Below are positions 12,527-23,840 of a stretch of 64,000 nt of DNA, one piece after another (positions within the stretch are counted from its first letter, which is position 1; each line of letters begins with the position of its first letter). The DNA is from Euborellia annulipes (lineage: Eukaryota; Arthropoda; Insecta; Dermaptera; Anisolabididae), in contig JAKCPI010001756.1 of assembly GCA_023213315.1 (NCBI GenBank), forward strand, positions 223,903-287,902, written 5' to 3'. Both the position numbers and the translations under genes were made by a program. The notes under the pieces were generated by a model. That model had not been told where the DNA came from. It worked only from the letters and a program-made list of their open reading frames with translations, and searched no databases.

Positions 12527-12839
12527 TATTACATACTCATATATAATATTAATATTCATTTATATTGGATAGTAATTTTCATATAATTGAATTATTTATT
12601 TCATAACTAAAAAAAAAAAAAAAAAATGACTAAACTAGTCTGAAATTAGTAACGAAAGAGAAAATAATTTTACATTATTAAATAATTATTTAAATCAATT
12701 CATTGTTGAGAAACAAAATTATAATTAAATTTGAATTAATTATATTCCTTGTTCTTTAAATTAATTCATTGTTAAAATTTTATTTTAAAAAATGATAATT
12801 AAATGCATTAATTATATTCTTTGTTCTTTGTTGTGATCT

Positions 12840-13085
12840 TATTAAAAAAAAAAAAAAAAATGGCCGACTTTTTCTCGCCTCAAAAACAAAAGCATCTTTT
12901 TAAATTAATTACAATAAATTTATATATAAGTGTTATATATCATTGTAATCAGAAAAATAGCAAGAATTAGAATGCCTAATAAAAATTATATATTTTTTTA
13001 TTTAAGATAAAAAAGCCCGTGACTCAGAGAGAAGAGATTAGCTTCTCGTGCCTAGGGTCTCAGGTTCGCCTCCGATCCTAGACGA
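12840..13085 (+). repeat. Dispersed ~130-bp repeat followed by tRNA-like sequence
   Basis: The repeat copy with AAGTGTTATATATCATTG and AATCAGAAAAATAGC is followed at 13020-13085 by a tRNA-like unit: GTGACTCAGAG (box A side), TTAGCTTCTCGTG (anticodon side) and CAGGTTCGCCTCC (box B). An A/T-rich tail follows. The same tRNA-like sequence appears on the other strand at 20350-20430. Confidence 0.5.
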
Positions 13086-13669
13086 AAAAAATTTTTTTCA
13101 TTTGAATTGGCTACTAATATATAATAGCGGAGTGTCCGTCTGTCTGTCACGCTCTATTTGTTCAACTTCCCGTTGGAATTTTAAAACGTTCTACTCAGAC
13201 AAAAAAGTGTCTTTTTAACCCATTTACAACAAATTTAAATAAAAGTGTTATATATCATTTATAATCAAAAAAATGGCAGCTTTTAGAGTATAGAATAAAA
13301 AATCTGTTGTGTAAGGAAAAAAAATATACATCTACTTTTATCAGCATAATTTAAATACAATCAAATTTATTGTGTACATGAATTCTAAACGAAATAAAGA
13401 TTTCATTCTATTTATTAACACCTAATTTCAAATACACGCCAATCATTCATTCAAATTTTTTTTTTTTTAATAATAATAATGTGAATACTAGAGTGCACTA
13501 CTTACATACACTTAAGATTCTAATTATTTATTCAATAGATACATTATTCACTCGACTAATGGCGTTGAAAAAAAAAAAAAAATTGATTTAAATATTAAAA
13601 AAAAAAAAAATTAAATTTAACACGTGGCATGAAAAATCTAAAAATAATTGTCAGATTTCTGTGAACTAG

Positions 13670-13800
13670 CTGCACTGCCCGCCTTCGGTGGGTCACGAAT
13701 GATCCCATTTCAGCTTACCCTGGTTTTCTTATGACTTTATTCATCATATAATTAATCTATTAACTAACTGCACCGCCCGCCTTCAGTGGCCACGAGGGCT
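13670..13800. repeat. Repeated CCCGCCTTCGGTGGG hairpin motif
   Basis: GCACTGCCCGCCTTCGGTGGGTCACGA, read in two parts at 13673-13698, and the related GCACCGCCCGCCTTCAGTGGCCACGA at 13770-13795 form short GC-rich hairpins in AT-rich DNA. Similar words occur at 6460, 42405, 53785 and 54285. Confidence 0.5.
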
Positions 13801-13914
13801 TCTTCTTTCTGGATTTTTAACAAATTTCTATGTTTATTAGTTGATTCTTGGTGGGTAGATTATTATATTATGAGAATGTGATATATGGGCAGAGCCAAGG
13901 TGAAAAATGAAAGT

Positions 13915-13966
13915 CTATATTTTATCGACGTTTCGAGTGCCGATTTCATTCATCAGGACGAAAATG
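13915..13966 (-). ncRNA. Hammerhead-ribozyme-like motif on the minus strand
   Basis: On the minus strand CTGATGA (13956-13950) is followed by a weak 15-base stem II region, GAAA (13934-13931) and CGTC. The flanks TTTTCGTC and GATAAAA pair as stem I with one G-T and one mismatch. A tRNA-like sequence lies about 75 bases upstream on the same strand (14110-14030). Stem II is poor, so this is less certain than the others. Confidence 0.3.
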
Positions 13967-14029
13967 ATGTTAAATTTTGTGGTTGGTAGAAAATTCCCTT
14001 TTTTTTGTTTGTTGGTGGAACAAACGCCC

Positions 14030-14115
14030 CATTGCTAAGAGAAATTGAACCCAGGATCTCCAATCTTTCCGGGACATTAGGCCACCGTAGCTTGTGACCG
14101 TTTGGCTTATCAATA
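14030..14115 (-). repeat. tRNA-like sequence upstream of the minus-strand hammerhead-like motif
   Basis: On the minus strand GCTACGGTGGCCTAATG (box A side) is followed by GATCCTGGGTTCAATTTC (box B side). It is degenerate but ordered like a tRNA. Confidence 0.35.
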
Positions 14116-14159
14116 AACAAACATATCGGTACTAACAAATTTGTTAAATACTAATCGAG

Positions 14160-15900
14160 GTATTCAATAAATATTAATATCTTAATCAATTGATCTCAAA
14201 AATTATTTAAATTCGTTATTATATACGTTTTTTTTTTCGTTTAAATTTTGAAATCAGTGTCTCTTAAAACGTGTATTTTCATCAAAATTCTCACAGATTC
14301 ACAAATATTTTCTATATATGAACATATGTATAAGCAAAATAAAATAATATTTGTAACAAATTTCATCCCCATCGGAAAAAAAAATTCTAAAGTATTTTTG
14401 TTTTTTATCCCTTCATGATATCAAAAACTTTATAAATAAATATTATTATAAATTTATGGGCTTTCTAATAATAAATAAATTAAAGTTTGATTGCCAAAAC
14501 TTGAAAATATGTTTTTTGCTCATTTATCTATTAACTTGATCTTTTCAAATAAAGAAGGGGATGAGTGGGGGGGAAGTTTAATTAAGTTTTAATTTCAACC
14601 AATAGATGTCTATCTTTTTTATTGCTAGATGTTTAATTAATCTGAAGCAATAAAAAGGGTTGGGTTTGACCCTTTTGAGAGAGAAGATGATGACAACGTC
14701 GACTTGAAACGCAAATTATTCCCAAACAACAACGATGTTTTGGACCCTAAAAGATAAAACAAAACGTAGAAGAAAATTTTATTATCAACATTTAAATAGT
14801 GTCTTTGTTTTGTTTTTTTTAAAATCATCTTTGAATTGTTAACACTGTAAAAAAATATGAATTTTCAATCGTTTTTCATATACTTTTGTGCTTAAATTTT
14901 AATATATCCAATTTGTGAAATCAAATTCATAAACTAGTTATTTAAGCAAAAAAAAAAAAAAAAAAAAATGAATCAAATCAAAGGTTGTTCGGACATTAAA
15001 GCACTTTAATAGATTAAAAGCTAATTTTTTAATATGTTATTAAATACTATCACATACGTATAAAAGAAAATTTTGAAGCAGATCTGACGCAGGGTTATCG
15101 TGTAATTAAATATTAAAAAATTGAAATTTAACATGTAGTCTATGGGGAATGTCGACGAAACGCACACATATCGAATTATATAGCCACCTCTGCAATAGAT
15201 ACAAAAACAAAAAACTTACATTTTTATCAATTCACTTCCGTAGAATATGTTTAAAATAAAATCAAAAGTTTCTGACGGCGGCTTTTAAAAATATATTAAC
15301 AAGAAAGTCAAAAAAAATCCCGAAAATGACAGTAGGCAAAATTTAAAAATAAGGAAGTCACGAGACTCAGACCAGTGTGGCAACGTCGCATAAAATAATA
15401 CTCTTTTCTCGCTGTCAGTTACATTTTTTTTTACAATATTTTTTCTCGCAAATCGTTCATTGTATTTAAACTGATTTGCATTAATCATTGTAATATATTA
15501 AATAAAATAAAATTGAAGGCTTTTAAGATTTAAAATATATAGCAAATAAATGTAATGTTGCCAGATCTGCAAAGAAATACTTGAGTCAAAAGTCATTAGT
15601 AGTACTGGGAGTAAAAAACCTTTAAAAATTACTTGCTATAATTCTGCCTAGGTATATGTTTTAAAATCAATCAAATGTTCATCCTCGTTTTGAGAAGGAT
15701 TGCAAAACAAAGCTGATAAAACTGTTTTAACATTAAAAAAAGCCCCATAAAAATTCGTTAAATAGTTTCGGATTAAATAAAATAAAAGTTGAAATTAAAT
15801 CTCGCATTTATTTTTCTATAATTAATCATTTATAAATAATATTAAATTAAGTTTTTTTCTTTCTCTCAATTTAATCCTTTTCTTAAAGTTAATTACAAAG
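14160..15900. other. AT-rich DNA with no recognisable gene
   Basis: Only A/T runs and one copy of the CCCCATAAAAATTCGTTAAATAG family (near 15745) stand out. Confidence 0.5.
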
Positions 15901-16036
15901 TGAAATTTGTCGTCGAGATTTAAGACCTTAATAAAGGTGGAACACACCATTTCTACTCTAATAATAATAAGTCATTTATTACGTCATATATAAGAGAGAA
16001 AGATATTTTTATTTTTTATTTTTTTGATAATAATAA

Positions 16037-16245
16037 TAATTTGTAAGGCGAGAACGGTAAATGGAACACACAACATATGTCTTAAAGGAGGAGATAACCC
16101 AAGCAAGGGGATGTAAAGTCCAATTGGTGACCCCAAGCACGTCCCGACTTTGTGCTCCAGATGGGATGCTGTGTCCAACGAAGGATGATATGGACCACAG
16201 CTTCGATTAAGGCAAAGCGAGCGTTATTAAGGTTCCTTCCTCTCA
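16037..16245. repeat. GC-richer island, unclassified
   Basis: About 210 bases of much higher GC than their surroundings (AAGGAGGAGATAACCC..., GGTGACCCCAAGCACG...). There is no sustained open frame with codon-like pattern. GGTGACC is shared with the possible 5S-related units, but the rest does not align by eye. Confidence 0.35.
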
Positions 16246-16384
16246 CTAGGAAAGAAAGAGAGAAGAATAAAAATTTAATACTTTTATGAAATATTAATAA
16301 AAAAAAATATTATTTTTAGCTGCCTATGATACACAATTACGTTAAAAGAATAAATGGGTGAGAAAAAAAAGAAAAAACTACAAA

Positions 16385-16575
16385 CCGATTAGTCGACCTA
16401 CAAGTATACTAAGTTTTATTATTACTGACATAAAAAATAAGCCTTCTCAAAAATTCTCTGGGCAAACTTAAATAATAAAAAAAAAAAAAAATACAAACCG
16501 ATTAGTCGACCAACAAGTATACTAAGTTTTATTATTATTGACATAAAAAAATAAGCCTTCTCAAAAAATCAAAGT
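16385..16575. repeat. Tandem ~110-bp duplication containing CGATTAGTCGAC
   Basis: ACAAACCGATTAGTCGACC followed by AACAAGTATACTAAG occurs at 16381 and 16493, and a further CGATTAGTCGAC lies at 16842. Confidence 0.6.
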
Positions 16576-16604
16576 TATTAGTTGTTAAAATTATTTAGAA
16601 ACTT

Positions 16605-16680
16605 ATTGTGATATTTAGAGCATTTTGAGTTCAAATAGAAAACTACCGGGGTTCGGATCCTGGCAGTTGAAAAAATTTTT
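16605..16680 (+). repeat. tRNA-like 3' half followed by T run
   Basis: CGGGGTTCGGATCCTGG (box B with a pairing T-stem) is followed by TTGAAAAAATTTTTTT. Confidence 0.4.
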
Positions 16681-16919
16681 TTATTTTTTATTTCGATTTT
16701 TATTTAATAAAAAATTTCATTTTAATTAATAGCTTAACGCGTTTACAAAAAAAAAAAAAAAAAAAAAAAAAAACTTTACATTAGTAAACTAAATAAATAA
16801 ATAAATTATAAAAAAAAAAAATAATTTTCTAGTTGTCAAAAACGATTAGTCGACAAAATACAGTAAGTGTTTTTAAATCTGAAAAAAAAATTTGCGATTG
16901 TTTAGGAGCTTAATAGACA

Positions 16920-17010
16920 GCCTGTGGTAAGGAGGTTTAGTGGAAAGGATATTCGGGAACAAAACAAAAAATCGAGGGTTCGGTTACGGGGTGTAACAAT
17001 TTTTTTTTTC
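16920..17010 (+). repeat. tRNA-like sequence followed by T run
   Basis: GGTTTAGTGGAAAGG resembles box A, and GAGGGTTCGGTTACGG is a box-B-like sequence about 40 bases on. A run of T follows. It is closest to the copies near 8.8-9.1 kb. Confidence 0.4.
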
Positions 17011-17464
17011 TTCAAATTTAGAATTTAATAATTGTTTTTAATTAAATAATTTCATCAGAAACGAATTCTCGGGATCTCCAACCCTTCAGTCTGTTTCCAA
17101 TTCTGTCAAGATCCACTTAGGCAATTTTTTTTTTTTTTTTTTAATAAACAACATTTCATACTTTTTTTTTGTGATGGCCCCATCAGATATTCTTTTATGA
17201 ATACAAACCCTTAATTGAAGTGTTTTCTTTTTTTTTCCGATATTCGAAAATATTCTTTATAAATTTAATTGGCTTATTTAAATTGGAAAATCTGACGTTG
17301 CCGCACCTGTTAAAGTCGATCTCTCTCGGTGAGTGGAGGGATTTGTTTTGTAATTAGGCTCAAATCATTGAAGCAATAAATTAATAATTAGGTATTTAGA
17401 GATGTGTATTAACATAAGAAATTAATGATTTAATCAAAATAATATTGTGAATAAAAATTGACCG

Positions 17465-17545
17465 TCTAGGGTACGGTAGCTTAAAATAGTTGAAATTAAA
17501 AAATCCGAGTTCAATTCCTGGCTGTAGCAATTTTTTTTTTTAAGT
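17465..17545 (+). repeat. tRNA-like 3' half followed by T run
   Basis: GAGTTCAATTCCTGGC (17507-17522) precedes a 10-T run; the 5' half is degenerate. Confidence 0.35.
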
Positions 17546-17704
17546 TTTAAACTAATTTAATTTTTGAAAAGATAAAAATTTAATATTCACTGATATTAAA
17601 AATTCAACATTAAAAATAAATTGAATTAAAATATTTAGAAAATAATTAGCAATAATCGTTAATTAAATTTCACATTGTTATAATTATTTATATTCTTTGT
17701 TTAT

Positions 17705-17870
17705 TGTTGCAATTTTACTAAAAAAAAAAATGGCCGACCGACCGACGCTCTTCCACCTCAAAAGATAAAACTTCTTTTTATCTACTTGCATAATATCTAA
17801 ATTCAAGTGTTACATATCATTTTATTCAGAAAAATGGCAGCTTTTTGAATATACAATAAAAAATGAATGT
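17705..17870 (+). repeat. Dispersed ~130-bp repeat
   Basis: ATGGCCGAC, then CCACCTCAAA, AAGTGTTACATATCATTTTA and AGAAAAATGGCAG in the same order as at 12850 and 20440. Confidence 0.6.
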
Positions 17871-18289
17871 ATATCTTATTTAAGAAAAAATATATATCCA
17901 GCGCCTTCACGATGTTTACCAAAATTCTCATTTTAATTAATACTAAATGATAAATTTCCAAATTTATTTATTTATTTTTTTTTGTTTCAAAGTAAATATC
18001 ATCCTTAGTAACGACCCTTTTGCTAATTAGCATTATCCTCTTTTATTTTTGTTCTTGTTTAATTTCTTATAAAATTTGTTGTTATATATAGAGATAGAGA
18101 GAAGACTAACAAAAACAACAAACTTGCTTTTGTATTTGTTGTTCAGTTTAGTTTGTTTTCTGGCAACTTTTCCATTTACTAACATATATATATATATATA
18201 TATGTTAGAAAAAGGAGAAAAAAAAACAAAGAGAAACTTTGTAAATATACAAAAGTTATATAAAAACAAAAAAAATATATTGATTCTAT

Positions 18290-19235
18290 AAATATAGGAA
18301 TTAGAGAATCGTTGACAACAATATTTAACATCTATTAAAAAATAATATTTTTAATAATTTTTTTACCAGAGAAAAGAATTTACAACTTGATGAATATCTA
18401 ATGTTGATTTTTAAAAAAATCTTTGAAACTTATAACCTAGTGTTTTTTTTTTTAATTTTTTAATTTTTTTTTTAATATAATGTTTCAAACTAAAGCTTAT
18501 GGTTTAAATTTAATCTTTTTTGATTAAGGTTTTTGTAATTTAAAAAAAAAATAAAATTTTTAAAAACACTTGGTTAAAAGTTTAAAAGATTTATTTAAAA
18601 ATTATCATCTTTAATAATTAATGCACATTTTAACATAGATAGAAATGAATTAACAACTTGATATTGACACCCATTAATTTTTTAATAAATTTTCGAAAAA
18701 TTATAACCTATTCTTTAAAAATATAAAGATTTATAAATTAAAAAAAAAAAAACACTAGGTTATATGTTTCAAATATCTATTAAAAAAATTAACATTTTTA
18801 ATAATTAATTTACATTTTAACATAGAAATGAATTAATAACTTTATTTTGACCTTCATGAAATCTTAATTTTTTAATAAATCTTTGAAACTTACGCGTTTT
18901 TTTTTTAATTTTTTTTTAATCATAATACGTATTTCAACTCCTCCAGCTTACGATTTAAATTTAATCTTTTTTAAGTTCTTTGAAAATGGAAAGATTAATA
19001 AATTTAAAAAAAAAACACTAGGGTATAAGTTTCAAATATCTATTAAAAAATTATTGTAACATTTTTAATAATAAAAGCATATTTTATTAGAGAAATAAAT
19101 TAACAACTTGAGGGCACTCATGAAATGATAATTTTTTAAAATAAATCTTTGAAACACATTACCTAGTGTTTTTTTTTAAGCATAATGTTTCAAACTAAAA
19201 CATTCTGTTTAAATTTAATCATTTTAGAGAAGAGA
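18290..19235. repeat. Hairpin-forming AT-rich tandem array
   Basis: About four decayed units carry TTTGAAACTTATAACCTAGTG on one side and CACTAGGTTATATGTTTC on the other. Adjacent pieces are therefore complementary (about 18427, 18755, 19015 and 19155). They share AGAAATGAATTAACAACTTGA. I see no coding. Confidence 0.55.
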
Positions 19236-19857
19236 GAAAAGCGAGACCTCTACCTCTATAACGCATAACCTAAAATAAAATTGACAAAAAAATTTTCTTT
19301 TGATAAATTTATATTTGAAATGTTTTATTTAAATCTTCAGTGAAGCGATATTTCATCTTTTTTGTTGTTGTTGTTGTTGTAACAGTAATATTTAACAAAT
19401 TCTGTCACGCCAAATCCCAATCCTCCATCTCTATTTGAAATGGATAAATCGAGGGGGGGGGGAGTGTGCACACACGTTACACGTTTATGTTGATGGTAAG
19501 TAACGTCACGTGCCACAAACACCACCAACACCGGGTGGTCCGTGTTCAGGTGTCTCTCTCTTTCTCTTTCTTGTTGTAATGAAGACGAATGACATTTCCC
19601 CCTCCCTCAACCCTCTTTCAACCCCCTCCACTCCTCACCACCTCTAACGACATCTGTCCGGGCATTAATAAAAGACAATCCCTTCTACAAAAGCCCTTAA
19701 ATTCTACTTTAGATCACAAAATGCTATTATAAGAAGAAAAAGAAGAAAAAAAAAAACAAATAAAATCTCTTATTTCACAATACTTTCTTCTATCGTTTAT
19801 TTTTAAATAAATCTTAATTTTTTTATGATTATTAATTTTAATGTCGTTTTAGAAAAT

Positions 19858-20040
19858 TAGCGCGCGCTTCGCTTCGCTCGACCGCACTAGCTGGGGGCTT
19901 TGCCCCCACAGACCCCCGACTGGGGGGCATAGTCCCACAGACCCCCGTGTTTTTTTATGACTTAACGTCTTCTTTTATGACTTGACGTCTTGTTCTATGA
20001 CTTAACATCTTCTTTTGTGACTGAACTTTTTCTTTTTTAA
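19858..20040. repeat. GC-rich block with GGGGGCTTTGCCCCC hairpin and ~22-bp minisatellite
   Basis: GCGCGCGCTTCGCTTCGCTCG is followed by GGGGGCTTTGCCCCC and two CAGACCCCCG words, then four ~22-bp repeats of TATGACTTAACGTCTTCTTT. Such CGCTTCGCTC/GGGGG blocks are commonly seen in animal repeats. It is non-coding. Confidence 0.65.
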
Positions 20041-20349
20041 CTTTTATTTTCACTACTCATACCCTGGACCAAATTTAATTTTATTTTTAAAAAATAAAAA
20101 CAAATTTTTATTCTAATATTACTGTATTTTTTTAATTAATAATTTACATATAAATGCTATTTCTTTCTTTTTTTTTTATTTTACAAACAACTTAAAAATT
20201 TTTTCCAATAATACATTTTATTTAGATAATATTATTTCAATCTTTCTTCTTGCTCCCATTTTTCAAGATATATTTTTATTATTATTAATTTTAATGTCTT
20301 TTAGAAAATTAGATTTTATCTATATTAATTAATTCGTAGATAAAAAAAT

Positions 20350-20600
20350 TTTTCTTGCTTGGGACGAGATGCGAACCCGGGACTCCAGATACGAGAAGTT
20401 AATGTCTCCGCTCTGAGCCACGGATTATTAATTGTTATAATAAAAAAAAATGGCGGATGACGCCGCTTTCTCACCTCAAACAAAAAAAATTTATTTTTAA
20501 TAAATTAAAACAAATTTAAATACAAGTGTCATATATCAGTGTAATCAGAAAAATGGCGTGATTTAGAATCTGCAATAAAAAATTTATATTATTTAAAAAA
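20350..20600. repeat. tRNA-like sequence (minus) joined to a dispersed ~130-bp repeat (plus)
   Basis: 20350-20430 on the minus strand gives GTGGCTCAGAGCGG and CCGGGTTCGCATCTCG, a good box A and box B pair. 20445-20590 is a repeat copy with AATGGCGGATGACG and AAGTGTCATATATCAG. Confidence 0.5.
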
Positions 20601-21844
20601 ATAACAGAAACACATAACCTAGTTTTACTAGAAATCTTTTAATAAATAATTGATTTAAAGGAGAAACACAAATAAAAGACTTAATTTTTGATTTATGCTT
20701 CCCGCATTGTGCGATAAAATTGGTGTTTAAAAACATAAAAAATTAATAAGTCACTTCCGGATAGCAAAAAAAAAAAACATAACATCTCAATTTTAGACAT
20801 CTAATTAAGATATTTAATAAATAATAAGATCAAGGTCATTTGGTCTGTCTGTCTGTCTATTTAAAGATCCAATTACTAAATTAATATTTCGTCGTCGTTT
20901 GCGTTTCAAGAAATATATATAAATAAGATGATGATGACCTTTGGATGTGATTTATTAAAAAAAAAAAAAAAAAAAGAGATGAAAAGAAGAAAGATGGAAG
21001 AGGTGGAGAATAGATGGAGGGGGTACAGTCCCTCGGCTTAAGTAATTAATTATTTACAAATTAATCACTTAGTTGCAAAGAATTTGTAATTAAAATAACT
21101 TTTAATTAAAGTTTTTAATTAAATTTGACAAAATGTTTTGTGAAGATTAAACAAAAAAAAAAAAAAAAATTCAATGATATATAGGCTGAGCTTAACAAGA
21201 AAAAAAAAAGATTTTATAAATTCACCAACAATTTTTTAAAATTTTAATTGGTCTTATTATTGCTCACAAATTTTTAATTGATTAATTAAAACCCAATAAT
21301 TACTGAATTTTTATAACAATTAAATTTTATTATCTAATTACGTATGTAATTTACGTATGTATATTTATTTGTTTAAATTTTAATTAATTGACTCTGAAAT
21401 TAGATGACCGATTTTTTTGAATTTTTTATTTTTTTTTTTAATTTTTCAGGGATTCTTTTAGTTATAGATCTATATTTTAAATAAAAAAGGAATATATTTC
21501 AATTTTTTTTTTTTTTTTTTTTTAAATGCTGATAAATGAAATATGATGATCGGGTGCCTTTAATTTTTGAATTTTTATAAAAAATTAAATTAATTAAATT
21601 TTTTTAAATTTAATTTATTAATTTTTTAATTTAATTTATTTTATATAATTTATTTAATTTTATTTAATTAAGTATATTTATTAATTAACTCTGAAACTAC
21701 ATTACCGATTTTTATGGGAGTTTCTTTCTTTTTAAACTGTTTGGAATTTTCCAATGATACTTTTACGATATACGGCATATAAATTTATATCTTTTAATAA
21801 GGAATAAATATATTCAAATAATTTTTTTTTATTTTTGAAATAGA

Positions 21845-22030
21845 CAATGGTCATCGGAGTAACCAGCAGTGAAGTAATGCCAAGCACGACGAAAACAAGG
21901 ATGGGTGACTTCGAAAAATCAGCGTGTGGAACGTTCACGTTTCAACTTTATTTAAATGAATATATATAGTCCTATAACACTTAAAAATGACCTCGACAGC
22001 CGAGAGGGCAAATAAAAAAAATAAAAAAAA
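21845..22030 (+). mobile_element. SINE-like unit with possible 5S rRNA-derived head
   Basis: GTGAAGTAATGCCAAGCACG followed by GGATGGGTGAC resembles the internal promoter end of 5S rRNA. Then come AATCAGCGTGTGGAACG, an AT region, CCTCGACAGCCGAGAGGG and an A-rich tail. The copy at 45720-45925 has the same block order. A 5S origin is by eye only. Confidence 0.4.
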
Positions 22031-22289
22031 GATGTTGGCTATTAAGTGTTTGATCATTACACATAGATATAAGTCCCGCTTATTTTGCTAGGAATCAAGA
22101 ATTTGATTTTTGTGGTTTTGAAATTTGTTATTAGTATATATATTAATAGAATTAATTAAAAAATTAAATTATTTTTATTTTTTTTAATATTCGCAATAAT
22201 TAGAATAAATTTTACTTATTCGAAATTAATTAATTAATTAAACATTCATCCAACTAGAGGGCGCTAAGCTTTAAAAATCCTCTATATTT

Positions 22290-22410
22290 TCTAAAGAGAT
22301 AGAAAAAAAGTTTTCAAACAAAAGTTGTTTAGAATTATAAATAGAATAATTTTGTTAATAAGAATTATTTCGTTAATATTATTATTAAAGGAGATATTTT
22401 GATTTTATTT
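22290..22410 (-). repeat. Inverted fragment of the ~260-bp satellite
   Basis: It reads CAAACAAAAGTTGTTTAGAATT and AGGAGATATTTTGATTT (in two parts), the reverse complement of satellite words at 3.3-5.1 kb. Confidence 0.45.
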
Positions 22411-23394
22411 TACGATTTTAATTTGAAATTAAATACCATATGTTTTTTGATCATGTCTCGTTACATACACACAGTAAACATCCATGATATGAATTCACTG
22501 TTAAATCATTCGTTATTAATTCCCATATAACTGCTAATGTATCAAATGATGGATATGAGAAAATAATTCGATCCCCGAACTTTTGAATTTGATAAGGCTT
22601 ATCAATCAAGGAGATCCGGAAGCAATTTGAGGTCATTAAAATTTTATTATCAAAACTTGTCCTTGAGAAATTAAATATTTTCAAATAATTTAATAAATTT
22701 CTATGTTATACTCCGAAACTAGTTAACCGATTTTCTTATAATGATTTGTTTGATTTTTGAGAAAGCTACATATTTACGGATGTTAGATTTCAATTCTTTT
22801 TTATTTTTACAGTCCTAAAATTTCATATTTTTCTAAAATGAAAATTGAAGGGTGACTTTTATTATTATATTCTTTGACCGTTTGTTTGATTTTATTTATT
22901 TTTATAGATTTTTTTTTTTAAGAGCTTTCTTATGTTTGACGTCACTTTTCATTTTATTTATTAAAGTTAATAATAATATCCTCTTCTACCTTTTTTTTTT
23001 ATCAAATATGTCGAGAGAGACGTTTACTTTAAGAAAAGTAAACTTGTAATGAGCAAAGTTGAAGAAGTAGTAGAAGAAGAAGAGCTAATTTCCTTTTAAC
23101 TTTTTTTTTTTTTAATATCTCAAACTTAGAAAAGAAAGATCAGCAAAAATTTTATCAATAATTTATTAATAAAAAAAAAAAAAAAAAAAAATGGTTATTT
23201 AAAAAATAAATTGGATGTAAAAGACATATTAATAAGAAAAAATTATGTTTTTTTATTCAGATTTCTTTAGTCGGATATTTATAGGAAAAATTTTGTAAAT
23301 TTAAATTTTTTTTTTTTAATGAGTTTTTATTACTACCACCCTAAATAATATTATTTTTTTTACAAATAAAGGCATCGTTGTAAAATTTTCTATG

Positions 23395-23840
23395 CATCAT
23401 AAAAAATACCATGAAAATCCGCGAAGTAGTTTCGAAGATAAAGACTTACAAGGGAAAAACATAATTAAATCTCACAATTAGTATTCTATAATTAATAATT
23501 AATTAATTATCATATTTTCGTCGTTTATCTGATTAAGAATAAAATTTTTAATAATTAATTGAAAAATTTATTTTGTATGTTGCATTGTTATTAATTATGT
23601 TTATTAAATAATTTTTTTAATAAATTACACAAATTAGTTAAAAAATTTAGAAAATTTTAATTAATAAATTATTTTAATTAAAATAACGTTAAATTTAAAT
23701 TTAGCTATAATTTACAAATTAAATTTATATTATTAAATTATATAGAATAAAAATTGGGAGATTTATTTTAATTTTAATTTTTTTTTTGTTTGTAATACAT
23801 TAACTTTGAAACTACTTAATGGATTTTTATGGGGTTTCTT
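23395..23840. mobile_element. Inverted-repeat element, CCGAAACTAC family
   Basis: The left arm has CCATGAAAATCCGCGAAGTAG, read across 23409-23429, then AGTATTCTATAATTAA. The right arm (23745-23840) has ATAGAATAAAAATTGGGAGA, ACTTTGAAACTAC and GGATTTTTATGGGGTTT, its complement. The centre is AT-rich. Confidence 0.55.
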
